Assembly (NCBI RefSeq): GCF_900168295.1
Contig: NZ_FVZL01000026.1
Coordinates: 1 to 33,250, forward strand
Length of the DNA: 33,250 nucleotides
Direction: 5' to 3'
DNA from: Arthrobacter sp. P2b
Lineage (GTDB): Bacteria > Actinomycetota > Actinomycetes > Actinomycetales > Micrococcaceae
Made by a program: the position numbers and the translations under genes. Below, in pieces: positions 14,597-24,109 of this stretch. The notes under the pieces were generated by a model, which was not told the origin of the DNA, searched no databases, and was given only the letters and a program-made list of their open reading frames with translations. Numbering within the stretch: position 1 is the stretch's first letter; each line of letters begins with the position of its first letter.

Positions 14597-16924
14597 TCAG
14601 CCCGCCGCCGTCGGCTCCTCTTCCAGGACAAGCACGCGCTCAAGCCGGACGATGACGGCCTTCGACGCCGGCGTCTGGCTTCCCTCCGCTACGCTTTCCA
14701 GCGGCACCAGGACGTTGGCCTCCGGATAATACGCCGCGGCGCATCCCCTGGCGGACGGGTAGGAGACCACCCGGTAGTTCCGCAGCACCCGGTCCACACC
14801 GTCCGAATACACCCCGTGGATGTCCACGTGCTGCCCGTTCTCAAGGCCCAACTCGGTGAGGTCCGCGGGATTCACGAACACCACTTCACGGCCCTTCTTG
14901 ATGCCGCGGTACCTGTCGTTGTGCCCATAGATGGTGGTGTTGAACTGGTCGTGCGAGCGCATGGTCTGCAGGATCAGGGTTCCCGCGGGCCGTTCCACAT
15001 GCTCCAGCTCATTGACCGTGAGGATGGCCTTGCCGGTGGGTGTGTTGAACGTGCGGGAGTCGCGGGGCCCGTTGGGCAGGACGAACCCGCCCTCCTGCCG
15101 GATCTTCCGGTTGTAGTCCTCGCACCCGTTCACCACATGGGAAATGTGGTCCCGGATCAGGTCGTAGTCCTTTTCGAATCCGGCCCAGTCCGCCGACGTC
15201 CGGTCCCCCAGCGTGGCCGCGGCAAGCCGGCAGACGATAGCCACCTCGGACAGCAGCCCCGGTGCCACGGGTTCCACGGTGCCGTGTGAGGCGTGCACGG
15301 CACAGACGGTGTCCTCCACCGAGACGAACTGCGGTCCGGATTCCTGCCGGTCGATTTCCGTCCGGCCCAGCGTGGGCAGGATCAGTGCCTCGGCCCCGGT
15401 CACGCCGTGTGAGTGGTTGAGCTTCGTGGAGATCTGGACCGACAACTCGGTTTTTTCCATCGCTGCTTCGGCGGCGTGCGTGTCCGAAATGGCTCCCACG
15501 AAATTGCCGCCGAGGGCGATAAAAGCCTTGATGCCGCCGTCGCGCATTGCCCGGACCGTCTGCACGGCGTCCAGCCCGTGGTCCCGCGGCGGTTCAAAAT
15601 CGAACTCCCGCCCCAGCGCCTCCAGGAAGGCCGGGGGCATCTGTTCCCAGATGCCCATGGTCCTGTCGCCCTGGACGTTGCTGTGCCCACGGATGGGCGA
15701 GGCGCCTGCGCCCGGCTTGCCCATGTTGCCGCGGAGCAGCAGGAGGTTGATGATCTCCTTGATGGTGGCCACGCCCTTCTTCTGCTGCGTGATGCCCATG
15801 GCCCAGGTGATGATCACCTTGTCAGCGGCGAGGTAGCGGGCCGCAAGCTCGTCGATTTCCTCGGTGCGCAGCCCGGTGGCCTCGAGGACAGCGGCTTCAT
15901 CCAGCCGGGAGAGGTGGGCCTTGAGCTCCTCCAGCCCGTCGCAGTGCTCCGCCAGGAACTGGTGGTCCAGCACCGTCCCGGGGTTCGCGGCCTCGGCCTC
16001 GAGGACGCGCTTGGAAACGGCCTGCAGCAGCGCCATGTCGCCGCCGATCCGCACCTGCAGGAACTGGTCCGCCAGGTCCGTGCCGTGCCCGATGATGCCC
16101 TTTACCTTCTGCGGGTTCTTGTACCGCATCAGGCCGGCCTCCGGCAGCGGGTTCACGGCGACAATGTTCGCCCCGGCCTCCTTGGCCTCCTCCAGCGCCG
16201 TGAGCATCCTCGGATGGTTGGTGCCCGGGTTCTGGCCCATGATGATGATCAGGTCCGCCTTGGCGAAGTCGTCATAGGAGACCGTGGCCTTGCCCACGCC
16301 AATGGTCTGCCCCATGCCCCACCCGGAGGACTCGTGGCACATGTTGGAGCAGTCCGGCAGGTTGTTGGTGCCGTAGGCGCGGATGAACAGCTGGTAGAGG
16401 AAGGCGGCCTCGTTGGACGTCCTGCCGCTCGTGTAGAACGCGGCCTGGTTGGGGTCAGGGAGGGACTTGAGCTTGTCCGCGATGATGCTGAACGCCTGCT
16501 CCCAGCTGACCGGCCGGTAGTGGTCCTCCCCCGCCTTCTTGTACACGGGCTCGGTCAGGCGGCCCTGCATGCCCAGCCAGTACTCGGACCGGTGCCGCAG
16601 CTCGCTGACGGGGTGCTCGTCCCAGAACTCCCGGCCGATGACCACGGGAGTGGCTTCCCAGGTGACCGCCTTCGCCCCGTTTTCACAGAACTCGAAAGTC
16701 TTGCGATGGCCCGGATCAGGCCACGCGCAGCTCATGCAGTCGAATCCGTCCTTCTGGTTCAGGGCCAGCAGGGTCTTCCGCGAGCGCTCCACGCCCATGT
16801 GTTTGAGCGCCGGCTGCATCGAGTGGTAGACCCCGGGCACACCGGCGGCCCAGGTTTTGGGATGGCCGGTCACTTCCAGTTCGGACTCGTCCGCCTCTTC
16901 GACCTTCGGGTTCTTGCGCGTCAC
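14597..16924 (-). CDS. FdhF/YdeP-family molybdopterin oxidoreductase
   Basis: This 775 aa enzyme is related to the catalytic subunit of formate dehydrogenases. FDCMSCAWPDPGHRKTFEFCENG (Cys63, Cys66, Cys80) is the iron-sulfur-type cysteine cluster near the N-terminus. The molybdopterin domain includes NLPDCSNMCHESSGWGM (the probable Mo-site region), LIIIMGQNPGTNHPRM and GASPIRGHSNVQGDRTMGIWEQ. The C-terminal molydopterin-dinucleotide domain carries LILQTMRSHDQFNTTIYGHNDRYRGI. The GTG at 16924 is chosen because GAGGAG lies 8 nt upstream and the family begins shortly after. There is no Tat signal, so it is cytoplasmic. YdeP members have been linked to acid tolerance and formate metabolism, but the electron acceptor and substrate here are unknown. 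Confidence 0.9.
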   Translation of the reverse strand: MTRKNPKVEEADESELEVTGHPKTWAAGVPGVYHSMQPALKHMGVERSRKTLLALNQKDGFDCMSCAWPDPGHRKTFEFCENGAKAVTWEATPVVIGREFWDEHPVSELRHRSEYWLGMQGRLTEPVYKKAGEDHYRPVSWEQAFSIIADKLKSLPDPNQAAFYTSGRTSNEAAFLYQLFIRAYGTNNLPDCSNMCHESSGWGMGQTIGVGKATVSYDDFAKADLIIIMGQNPGTNHPRMLTALEEAKEAGANIVAVNPLPEAGLMRYKNPQKVKGIIGHGTDLADQFLQVRIGGDMALLQAVSKRVLEAEAANPGTVLDHQFLAEHCDGLEELKAHLSRLDEAAVLEATGLRTEEIDELAARYLAADKVIITWAMGITQQKKGVATIKEIINLLLLRGNMGKPGAGASPIRGHSNVQGDRTMGIWEQMPPAFLEALGREFDFEPPRDHGLDAVQTVRAMRDGGIKAFIALGGNFVGAISDTHAAEAAMEKTELSVQISTKLNHSHGVTGAEALILPTLGRTEIDRQESGPQFVSVEDTVCAVHASHGTVEPVAPGLLSEVAIVCRLAAATLGDRTSADWAGFEKDYDLIRDHISHVVNGCEDYNRKIRQEGGFVLPNGPRDSRTFNTPTGKAILTVNELEHVERPAGTLILQTMRSHDQFNTTIYGHNDRYRGIKKGREVVFVNPADLTELGLENGQHVDIHGVYSDGVDRVLRNYRVVSYPSARGCAAAYYPEANVLVPLESVAEGSQTPASKAVIVRLERVLVLEEEPTAAG

Positions 16925-17110
16925 GCTGCACACTCCTCGGCTGTTCCTGGTCCCCACAAGCCACGGCACACGCCGGCGGACCAATTTCTTCCACAGTTGT
17001 TCAGCAGGTCATGGAAGTCAAGGGAATGACGACGGCGGCACCCGCCCGCGTTAGGCTGGTTCCCAAGGCTGAAGCAAGCGGCCGCAGGAACTTCTGTGCG
17101 GAGCCCATTA

Positions 17111-18790
17111 ATGCCCGACGATCGTGCCCTCGCCGCCCTGGCGGCGTCTTCCTTCTCCCTGCCGGACCTGCGGGACGGCCAGCTGGCCGGCATCAGCGCC
17201 TTGGCCGGCGGCCGTGATGTCCTGGCAGTGATGCCCACCGGCTACGGCAAATCCGCCATCTACCAGGTCGCGGCGCAGCACCTGCACAATGAAACGGGAC
17301 GCCCCGCCGTCGTGGTTTCACCGCTTATTGCCCTGCAGGAGGACCAGCAGGACGGCCTGGCCGGCGACCTTGGCGACCAGGCGGCCGTCACCATCAACTC
17401 CTCGCACAGCGATTCCGAGGTGGAGGCCGCGTGGCAGGCCGTCGAATCCGGGGAGGCCACCTTCGTGTTCCTTGCCCCGGAGCAGCTGGCCAAACAGGAG
17501 ACCGTGGACCGCGTCGCCGCCCTGGACATCACGCTGTTCGTGGTGGACGAGGCGCACTGCGTCTCCTCCTGGGGCCACGACTTCCGGCCCGACTACCTCA
17601 GCCTGGGCAACGTGCGCGAGCGGCTGGGCAACCCGCCCGTGGCCGCCCTCACCGCCACCGCCTCCCCGCCCGTCCGGGACGAGATCGTGGAGCGGCTGGG
17701 CATGGAGGACCCGCTGGTGCTGGTCCGGGGCTTCGACCGGCCCAACATCAGCCTGGACGTGGTCCGCCACCAGGAAGACCGGGGCAAGCGGAAGGCCGTG
17801 CTGGCGCAGGTGGCCGGGCTGGCCGGCGACGGCCACGGGCTGCTCTACGCGGCCACGCGGAGGGACACCGAGAAGTACGCCGAGAAGCTCGCCGCGGAAG
17901 GGCTGCGGACGGAGGCGTACCACGCGGGCCGGTCCGCCGGGGACAGGGAGCGGATCCACGAGCAGTTCCTCGACGACGCCCTGGACGTTGTGGTGGCCAC
18001 CACCGCTTTCGGTATGGGGATCGACAAGCCCAACGTCCGCTTTGTGGTCCACGCGGATATTCCCGAGTCGCTTGACGCCTACTACCAGGAGATTGGCCGC
18101 GCCGGGCGTGACGGCCAGCCGGCGGCGGCGGTGCTGCACTACCGCGCCGAGGACCTGGGGCTGCGGAAGTTCTTCAGCACGAGTTCCCCGGATCCGGAAC
18201 GGCTGCTGGCGGTGCTGAAGGTCCTCAAGGCCGCAGGTGCGCCCACGCCGAAGTCCTCCCTGGCCGAGCTGGCCGGGTTCCCGGTCCGCCGCGTCACGGG
18301 ACTGGTCAACCAACTGGAGGAGGCGGGCGCCGTCATCACAGGCAAGCGCGGCATCCGCCTCGCCTCCAAAGCCAAGCTGCCCGCCCTGGTGGAGCGCGCC
18401 GTCGAACTCGCCGAGGCCCGGCAGCGCGTGGAGCAGTCCCGCCTCACCATGATGCGCGCCTACGCTGAAACGGACGGCTGCCGGCGGCAGTTCCTGCTGG
18501 GCTACTTCGGCGAGGACCTGCCCGAGCCGTGCGGCAACTGCGATGGCTGTGCCGACGCCGCCGCGCGGGATGTGCAGCCGGGTTACAAGGCGCACGACGG
18601 CGGCGGGGCGGCTTCCGCCGCTGCGGACGAGCCGTTTCCCCTCCAATCAGCCGTGGTCCACAAGGAGTGGGGCCCGGGGCTGGTGATGCGGCATGAGGAC
18701 GACGTGATCACTGTCCTGTTCGAGCAGGAGGGCTATAAGACGCTGTCCCGGACCGCCGTCGTCGAGCATGAACTCCTCAAGCCCGCTTAG
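17111..18790 (+). CDS. recQ: RecQ-family ATP-dependent DNA helicase
   Basis: This 559 aa 3'-5' helicase acts in recombination and fork repair. Motif I is MPTGYGKS (41-48), motif II is DEAHC (136-140) inside VVDEAHCVSSWGHDFRPDY, the RecQ aromatic-rich loop, and motif VI is QEIGRAGRDGQ. A zinc-binding region follows, Cys-x16-Cys-x2-Cys-x2-Cys in CRRQFLLGYFGEDLPEPCGNCDGC, and a winged-helix-like part precedes it. No HRDC domain is seen. Instead the last 45 residues hold a small beta-rich segment (VVHKEWGPGLVMRHEDDVITVLFEQEGYKTL). The ATG at 17111 is preferred to the GTG at 17096. GCGGAG lies upstream, and a TAGGCT -10-like box is at 17051-17056. Confidence 0.92.
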   Translation: MPDDRALAALAASSFSLPDLRDGQLAGISALAGGRDVLAVMPTGYGKSAIYQVAAQHLHNETGRPAVVVSPLIALQEDQQDGLAGDLGDQAAVTINSSHSDSEVEAAWQAVESGEATFVFLAPEQLAKQETVDRVAALDITLFVVDEAHCVSSWGHDFRPDYLSLGNVRERLGNPPVAALTATASPPVRDEIVERLGMEDPLVLVRGFDRPNISLDVVRHQEDRGKRKAVLAQVAGLAGDGHGLLYAATRRDTEKYAEKLAAEGLRTEAYHAGRSAGDRERIHEQFLDDALDVVVATTAFGMGIDKPNVRFVVHADIPESLDAYYQEIGRAGRDGQPAAAVLHYRAEDLGLRKFFSTSSPDPERLLAVLKVLKAAGAPTPKSSLAELAGFPVRRVTGLVNQLEEAGAVITGKRGIRLASKAKLPALVERAVELAEARQRVEQSRLTMMRAYAETDGCRRQFLLGYFGEDLPEPCGNCDGCADAAARDVQPGYKAHDGGGAASAAADEPFPLQSAVVHKEWGPGLVMRHEDDVITVLFEQEGYKTLSRTAVVEHELLKPA

Positions 18791-18827
18791 GTAGGCTGGA
18801 AGGAGACTCCAACGAAAGGCCCGCCTC

Positions 18828-20027
18828 GTGGAAGTACCCTCAATTGTCTGGACCCTGACCGTCGCCGGAATTGTTGGCCTGCTGGCTTTCGACTTCTTCT
18901 TCCACGTGCGGAAGGCACACACGCCGTCGCTGAAGGAATCGGCCATCTGGTCCGCCATCTACGTGGGCATCGCGGTGCTCTTCGGGCTCGGCGTGTTCCT
19001 GTTCGGCGGGTCAACCATGGGCACGGAGTACTTTGCCGGCTACATCACCGAGAAGGCGCTGTCCGTGGACAACCTCTTCGTGTTCCTGATCATCATGGCC
19101 AGCTTCAAGGTGCCCCGCGCCGACCAGCAGAAGGTGCTCCTGTTCGGCATCGTGTTCTCGCTGATCGCCCGCACGGCGTTCATCTTCCTGGGCGCCGCGC
19201 TGATCAACAGCTTCGCGTGGGTGTTCTACATCTTCGGGCTGATCCTGCTCATCACCGCCGGCAACCTGCTCCGGCCCAACAGCCACGACGACGAGTCCGA
19301 GGGCCTGGTGGTGCGGCTGGCCAAAAAGTACCTCCCGGCGTCGGCCCATTACGACGGCGACAAGCTCTTCACGATGGAGAATGGCAAACGTGTCCTCACC
19401 CCGATGCTCCTGGTGATGGTGGCCATCGGCGGCACGGATATCCTGTTTGCCCTGGACTCCATTCCGGCCATCTTCGGCCTGACCCAGAACGTGTTCATCG
19501 TGTTCACCGCCACGGCGTTCTCCCTGATGGGCCTGCGGCAGCTGTTCTTCCTGATCGACGGGCTGCTGGACCGGCTGATCTTCCTCTCGTACGGCCTCGC
19601 GGCGATCCTGGGCTTCATTGGCGTGAAGCTGATCCTGCATGCCCTGCACGAAAACACCCTCCCGTTCATCAACGACGGCCAGCACGTCAACGTGGTGGAA
19701 GTGAGCACCCAGGTTTCGCTCAGCGTCATCCTGGGCGTCCTGCTGGTCACGGTCCTGGCGTCCATCTTCAGCCCCAAGGGCAAGGCCAAGAACGCCGTGT
19801 CCGGAGCCCGGCGCCACGCCATCGAATACCTGGACCTCAACTACGAGACGGACATGGTGGAGCGGGACAAGATCTTCGCCAAGATGTGCCGCGAAGAGGA
19901 CCAGATCCGCAAGCTGCCCGAGAAGTACAAGCGGCTCATCCGGAACGAAACCGAGTTCCTGGAGCTGCTGCGGAACGCCCACACGGAGCACGACAAAGCC
20001 CAGGTGCGCGCGGACGCCAAGGGCTAG
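18828..20027 (+). CDS. TerC-family integral membrane protein (Alx-like)
   Basis: This 399 aa protein has about nine membrane segments and belongs to the TerC/Alx family, whose bacterial members export or protect against excess manganese and are linked to metalation of exported proteins. Key acidic residues in the membrane are kept: TEYFAGYITEKALSVDNLFVFLIIM in the first half and AIGGTDILFALDSIPAIFGLTQ in the second, the two inverted repeats. The C-terminal 75 residues are charged and cytoplasmic. The GTG start follows GAAAGG by 8 nt. It lies 37 nt after recQ with a TAGGCT box at the junction. The short gap leaves no room for the yybP-ykoY manganese riboswitch often found before such genes. 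Confidence 0.9.
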   Translation: MEVPSIVWTLTVAGIVGLLAFDFFFHVRKAHTPSLKESAIWSAIYVGIAVLFGLGVFLFGGSTMGTEYFAGYITEKALSVDNLFVFLIIMASFKVPRADQQKVLLFGIVFSLIARTAFIFLGAALINSFAWVFYIFGLILLITAGNLLRPNSHDDESEGLVVRLAKKYLPASAHYDGDKLFTMENGKRVLTPMLLVMVAIGGTDILFALDSIPAIFGLTQNVFIVFTATAFSLMGLRQLFFLIDGLLDRLIFLSYGLAAILGFIGVKLILHALHENTLPFINDGQHVNVVEVSTQVSLSVILGVLLVTVLASIFSPKGKAKNAVSGARRHAIEYLDLNYETDMVERDKIFAKMCREEDQIRKLPEKYKRLIRNETEFLELLRNAHTEHDKAQVRADAKG

Positions 20028-20125
20028 GACGGCCTTTGTCAGACCCTCTTGCTAGGTTTGGATCAAGGCCAGGGGAACCATCCCCAGGCCGCTGATGACG
20101 GTCCGGATGTCAATGGGGAGGCCCA

Positions 20126-23100
20126 GTGTTTCTGCTCGAAGCTGCCGGTGTTGATGCCGGTGCGCCGCCGGACCTGGTGTTTTCCGCCAGTGACCTGGTG
20201 GCCGCCAGCGAGTGCGAGTACCGCACGCTCCGGATCCTGGATGAAAAGCTGGGGCGGGCCCCTAAGGCAGAATTTCCGGCGGACGAGATGCAGGCCCGCG
20301 CCGGCGTCCTGGGCGACAAGCATGAGGCCACGGTACTGGCCAGCCTGATCGGCAAGTATGGCGAGTGGGACGCCAGCCGTGGTGCGGGCGTCTACTCGCT
20401 GGAACGCGGCCCGAACCTCCGTGGCGAACTCCAGGCCAAGCACGCGGAAACCGAGCTGGCGCTGCGGTCCGGGGCGGACGTCGTGTTCCAGGCCACCTTC
20501 TTCGATGGCGAATTCCTGGGCTACGCCGACTTCCTGGTAAACGAGGCCGCAGGCACCAAGAACCCGGGCCGCTACGAGGTGTGGGACACCAAGCTGGCCC
20601 GGCACGCCAAGGTGGGCGCCCTGCTGCAGCTCGCCGCCTACGGCGACCAACTCCTGGGAATGGGCCTGGAGCCCTCCCCCGTCGCCACCCTGGTGCTGGG
20701 CACCAGGGTCGGTGAAGACTGGCTCCGCAGCAGCCATTCCCTTCCGGACCTGCTGCCCGTTTTCCGGGAACGACGCCGGCGCTTCCGCCACCTCACTTCA
20801 CAACACCGCCAGGCCGATGCACCCGTGGAGTGGCAGCAGCCAGGCATTGTCCACTGCGGCCGCTGCGATTACTGCGGGGAGCAAGTGCAGGTCCACCGCG
20901 ACCTGCTGATGGTTGCCGGCATGTCCGTGGTGCAGCGCAGGAAGCTCCGCGCCGCCGGCATCACCACCATCGAGCAGCTCGCTGGGATGCCTGCCGGGGA
21001 AGCGCAGAACTCGGTGGTCCGGCTCCGCGCCCAGGCCCGCATGCAGCTGGGCCTGGATACACCCGCAGGGTCCCGGACGTTCAGCAAGGACGGCGAGCCG
21101 CACACTGTTTCCTATACGGTCCTGCCCGATAACACCATCGGGTCCCTTCCTCCACCCAGCCAGGGCGACATCATTTTCGACTTCGAGGGCGATCCGCTGT
21201 GGCAGGACCCCGCCACGGGCGTATGGGGCATCGAGTACCTGTTCGGTGTGATCGAGGCGCCGGTGCCCGGCGCCGGCGGTGATCCTGTCTTCCGCCCGTT
21301 CTGGGCGCACTCACGGCAGGGGGAACGCCGCGCCTTTCTGGACTTCTTGGAGTACGTGGAGGAACGCCGGGCCCGGTACCCGGACATGCACGTCTACCAC
21401 TACGCGCCGTACGAGAAAACGGCGCTGCGGAACCTTTCGCTGGCCCACCAGGCAGGTGAGGACACCGTGGATGAGTGGCTGCGGCAGGGCTTGCTGGTGG
21501 ACCTGTACGCCACGGTGCGGCATTCGCTGCGGATCTCGGAGGCCTCCTACTCCATCAAGAAGCTGGAACCGCTGTACATGGGTGACAACCTGCGTTCCGG
21601 GGACGTCAAGGACGCCGGCGCATCCGTGGTGGCCTACGCGGCGTACTGTGCAGCCAGGGACTCCGGCAACCAGGCCGAGGCTGACAGGATCCTCACCTCC
21701 ATCTCGGACTACAACCGCTACGACTGCCTGTCCACCCTCCGGCTCCGGGACTGGCTCCTGGACATCGGGGGCGGGCCGGCCACGAACGCTGACGATTCGG
21801 CCGGGAGCGTCGTGCCAGCCGAAACGGCTGGCCTGCTGGGCGGGCGGGAACACCCTGCGGGACGGGAGCGTACCGCGGCACCTGATGAAACACCGGAGGA
21901 AGCCAGGCTCCGCGAGTACCTGGTTGGACTGCCGGACACCCGGCCCTGGACGGACGACGAACGGGCCATCGCCATGGTGGCAGCAGCCACCGGCTATCAC
22001 CGCCGCGAACGGAAGCAGTTCTGGTGGCAGCACTTCGACCGCGTTGAAGCTCCCCTCGAAAGCTGGTCCGACCAGCGGAACGTCTTCGTTGTGCAGTCCG
22101 CCGAGGTCACCTCGGACTGGGCGCTGGCCAAGCCCCGGGAACGGATGCGCACCCGGGTCCTGCGGCTCCGCGGGACCATGACGGAGGGCTCGGATTTCCG
22201 GGCTGACTCCAGCTGGTGCCGGCTGTACGACGCACCGGCGCCGGACGGCATGGCTGCCCCCGACGCCGCACCCGGCGCCAGGGCCTACACCTTCGGCACC
22301 AGGATCAGCGAGCTGTCACCGGCGCCGGACAACCCCGAACACACCGAGATCATCATTGCGGAACGTGAGTCGGGCAAGGTGGCTGCTTACCCCCACCTCC
22401 CCGTGGCCCTGACGGAGGACCAGCCTTTGGCCACCGCCAGCATCGAAGCCGCCATCGCGGAGGTCGCCGGCGCCGTGGGCGCGTCGGTGCCTGCGCTGCC
22501 CGCCCATCCCGGCCTGGACATCCTGCGCAAGCAGCCGCCGCGGTTCCGCACACTGCCGGGCCCGGTCGAGGTCGGTCACCGCGACGACGGCTCTGCTGAT
22601 TACGCCGCCGCAATCGCCGGATCCCTGCGGGACCTTGACCGCTCCTACCTCGCCGTCCAGGGACCTCCGGGAACCGGCAAGACGTTCGTCGGCGCCCACG
22701 TCATCGGCCAGCTCGTGGCCGAGGGCTGGAAGATCGGCGTTGTGGCCCAGTCCCACAACGTGGTGGAGAACCTGCTGTGCCGGGCGATCGATACTGGCGG
22801 CGTGGATACTGCCATCGTGGGCAAGAAGCTGGCTGCAGCCCACGACGTGCCGTGGAGTTTGACGGCCGACGGCGATGTGGCTCGCCTGCTGTCATCCCCC
22901 GGCGGGTGCCTGGTGGGCGGGACGGCGTGGACCATGACCGGCAAGGAGGTCCCGGCCGGCTCACTGGATCTGCTGGTGATCGACGAAGCGGGACAGTTTT
23001 CGCTGGCCAACACGCTGGCAGTGTCCCGCGCCGCCAAGAGGCTGCTCCTGCTCGGGGACCCCCAACAACTCCCGCAGGTGACGCAGGGCGCGCACCCCGA

Positions 23101-23776
23101 GCCGGTGGACGAGTCTGCGCTGGGGTGGCTGGCGGCCGGGCATGCTACCCTCCCCGCACGGCTGGGCTACTTCCTGGCCGACAGCTGGCGGATGCACCCT
23201 GAGCTGTGCTCTGCCGTGTCCCGGCTCAGTTACGAAGGGAAGCTCCAGTCGGCACCGGCAGCGTCACTCCGCGAGCTGGAGGGGCTGCCGCCCGGGGTCG
23301 AAACCGTCTTCGTGGACCACACCGGCAACACCACAGGTTCCAAGGAGGAAGCGGCCGAGGTGGTCCGGCAGGCCAGGCGGCATCTTGGCCTGAAATGGGT
23401 TCCGGGTGCCGGCAGCGACGCACGTCCGCTGGAGCAGCAGGACCTGCTGGTGGTGGCCGCGTACAACGCCCAGGTGCACCTGATCCGGAAAGCGCTGGAA
23501 GAAGCCGGCCTTCCCGATATTCGGGTAGGAACGGTGGACAAGTTCCAGGGCCAGGAGGCGCCGGTGGTGCTGGTCTCCATGGCGTGTTCGGCCGTGGCTG
23601 AGGCTCCCCGCGGCGCCGAGTTCCTGCTGAACCGGAACCGGATCAACGTGGCGGTATCGAGGGGGCAGTGGCGGGCGGTCATCATCCGCTCCCCCGAACT
23701 CACCAGCTACATGCCGCACAAACCTGCGGCTTTGGAGGAGCTGGGTGCGTTCATCGGCCTGAGCCCGCGGGAGTAG
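20126..23776 (+). CDS. TM0106-type RecB-like nuclease fused to RNase H-like and SF1 helicase domains
   Basis: This 1216 aa protein combines three modules. The N-terminal part (about 15-255) is a RecB/Cas4-like nuclease. Metal-site motifs GYADFL, EVWDTKLARHAK and QLAAYGDQL are present, and four cysteines (Cys30 and Cys244, 247, 250 in HCGRCDYCG) are spaced as in iron-sulfur nucleases. The middle (about 345-550) is a YprB-like DEDD RNase H fold (IIFDFEGDPLW...MHVYHYAPYEKTALR). The C-terminal part (about 820-1216) is a Dna2/Upf1-like SF1 helicase with QGPPGTGKT (846-854), VIDEAGQFSLA, GTVDKFQGQEAP and NRNRINVAVSRG. The GTG start follows GGGGAGG. Predicted role is DNA or RNA end processing coupled to unwinding. 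The family has no firm experimental function known to me. Confidence 0.88.
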   Translation: MFLLEAAGVDAGAPPDLVFSASDLVAASECEYRTLRILDEKLGRAPKAEFPADEMQARAGVLGDKHEATVLASLIGKYGEWDASRGAGVYSLERGPNLRGELQAKHAETELALRSGADVVFQATFFDGEFLGYADFLVNEAAGTKNPGRYEVWDTKLARHAKVGALLQLAAYGDQLLGMGLEPSPVATLVLGTRVGEDWLRSSHSLPDLLPVFRERRRRFRHLTSQHRQADAPVEWQQPGIVHCGRCDYCGEQVQVHRDLLMVAGMSVVQRRKLRAAGITTIEQLAGMPAGEAQNSVVRLRAQARMQLGLDTPAGSRTFSKDGEPHTVSYTVLPDNTIGSLPPPSQGDIIFDFEGDPLWQDPATGVWGIEYLFGVIEAPVPGAGGDPVFRPFWAHSRQGERRAFLDFLEYVEERRARYPDMHVYHYAPYEKTALRNLSLAHQAGEDTVDEWLRQGLLVDLYATVRHSLRISEASYSIKKLEPLYMGDNLRSGDVKDAGASVVAYAAYCAARDSGNQAEADRILTSISDYNRYDCLSTLRLRDWLLDIGGGPATNADDSAGSVVPAETAGLLGGREHPAGRERTAAPDETPEEARLREYLVGLPDTRPWTDDERAIAMVAAATGYHRRERKQFWWQHFDRVEAPLESWSDQRNVFVVQSAEVTSDWALAKPRERMRTRVLRLRGTMTEGSDFRADSSWCRLYDAPAPDGMAAPDAAPGARAYTFGTRISELSPAPDNPEHTEIIIAERESGKVAAYPHLPVALTEDQPLATASIEAAIAEVAGAVGASVPALPAHPGLDILRKQPPRFRTLPGPVEVGHRDDGSADYAAAIAGSLRDLDRSYLAVQGPPGTGKTFVGAHVIGQLVAEGWKIGVVAQSHNVVENLLCRAIDTGGVDTAIVGKKLAAAHDVPWSLTADGDVARLLSSPGGCLVGGTAWTMTGKEVPAGSLDLLVIDEAGQFSLANTLAVSRAAKRLLLLGDPQQLPQVTQGAHPEPVDESALGWLAAGHATLPARLGYFLADSWRMHPELCSAVSRLSYEGKLQSAPAASLRELEGLPPGVETVFVDHTGNTTGSKEEAAEVVRQARRHLGLKWVPGAGSDARPLEQQDLLVVAAYNAQVHLIRKALEEAGLPDIRVGTVDKFQGQEAPVVLVSMACSAVAEAPRGAEFLLNRNRINVAVSRGQWRAVIIRSPELTSYMPHKPAALEELGAFIGLSPRE

Positions 23777-23780
23777 CGCA

Positions 23781-24080
23781 TCAGCGGGCGTTAAATCCGC
23801 GGAAGCGTCCCTCCGCTGCGGACAGCTCGTTGTCCACCCGCTCCACCCTCCCCGGGGTTCGGCCGGAGTTCAACCAGTCCAGGAGGTCCCGGACCTGCGG
23901 CTCGGGCCCTTCGGCAACCACGGCCACCGAACCGTCGTCGAGGTTTTTCACTTCACCGGTCAGGCCCAGTTCCTCGGCTTTGCCCATGGTCCAGAAGCGG
24001 AAGCCGACTCCCTGCACCACGCCGAACACGCGCGCGTCCAGCCGGACCGAATCCGATGCCGACCCGTCGTGCCCCGCCAT
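23781..24080 (-). CDS. acyP: Acylphosphatase
   Basis: This 99 aa protein covers one full acylphosphatase domain, which hydrolyses carboxyl-phosphate bonds such as those of acetyl- or carbamoyl-phosphate. The active-site segment is RLDARVFGVVQGVGFRFW, with the phosphate-binding loop and catalytic Arg of GVGFR. VKNLDDGSVAVVAEG carries the catalytic Asn (VKN) and the D-G-S-V turn. GAGGAG lies 6 nt before the ATG. It is about 110 nt downstream of the winged-helix/X25 gene on the same strand, with a long hairpin between them, so it is probably transcribed separately. Confidence 0.93.
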   Translation of the reverse strand: MAGHDGSASDSVRLDARVFGVVQGVGFRFWTMGKAEELGLTGEVKNLDDGSVAVVAEGPEPQVRDLLDWLNSGRTPGRVERVDNELSAAEGRFRGFNAR

Positions 24081-24109
24081 GGTGCCCTCCTCGATGAACA
24101 GCCGTCCAA

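Noticed and set aside
15413..17029. 538-codon open frame antisense to the molybdopterin oxidoreductase
   Set aside because: It is a high-GC shadow frame with no recognisable motif, and the opposite strand has clear cofactor and cysteine motifs.
17318..18646. 442-codon open frame antisense to recQ
   Set aside because: It has the same shadow composition. RecQ motifs on the plus strand are complete.
18791..18827. yybP-ykoY manganese riboswitch before terC
   Set aside because: The gap to recQ is only 37 nt, too short for the element.
19011..19991. 326-codon frame antisense to terC
   Set aside because: Gln/Asp/Glu/His-rich mirror of a hydrophobic gene, with no motif.
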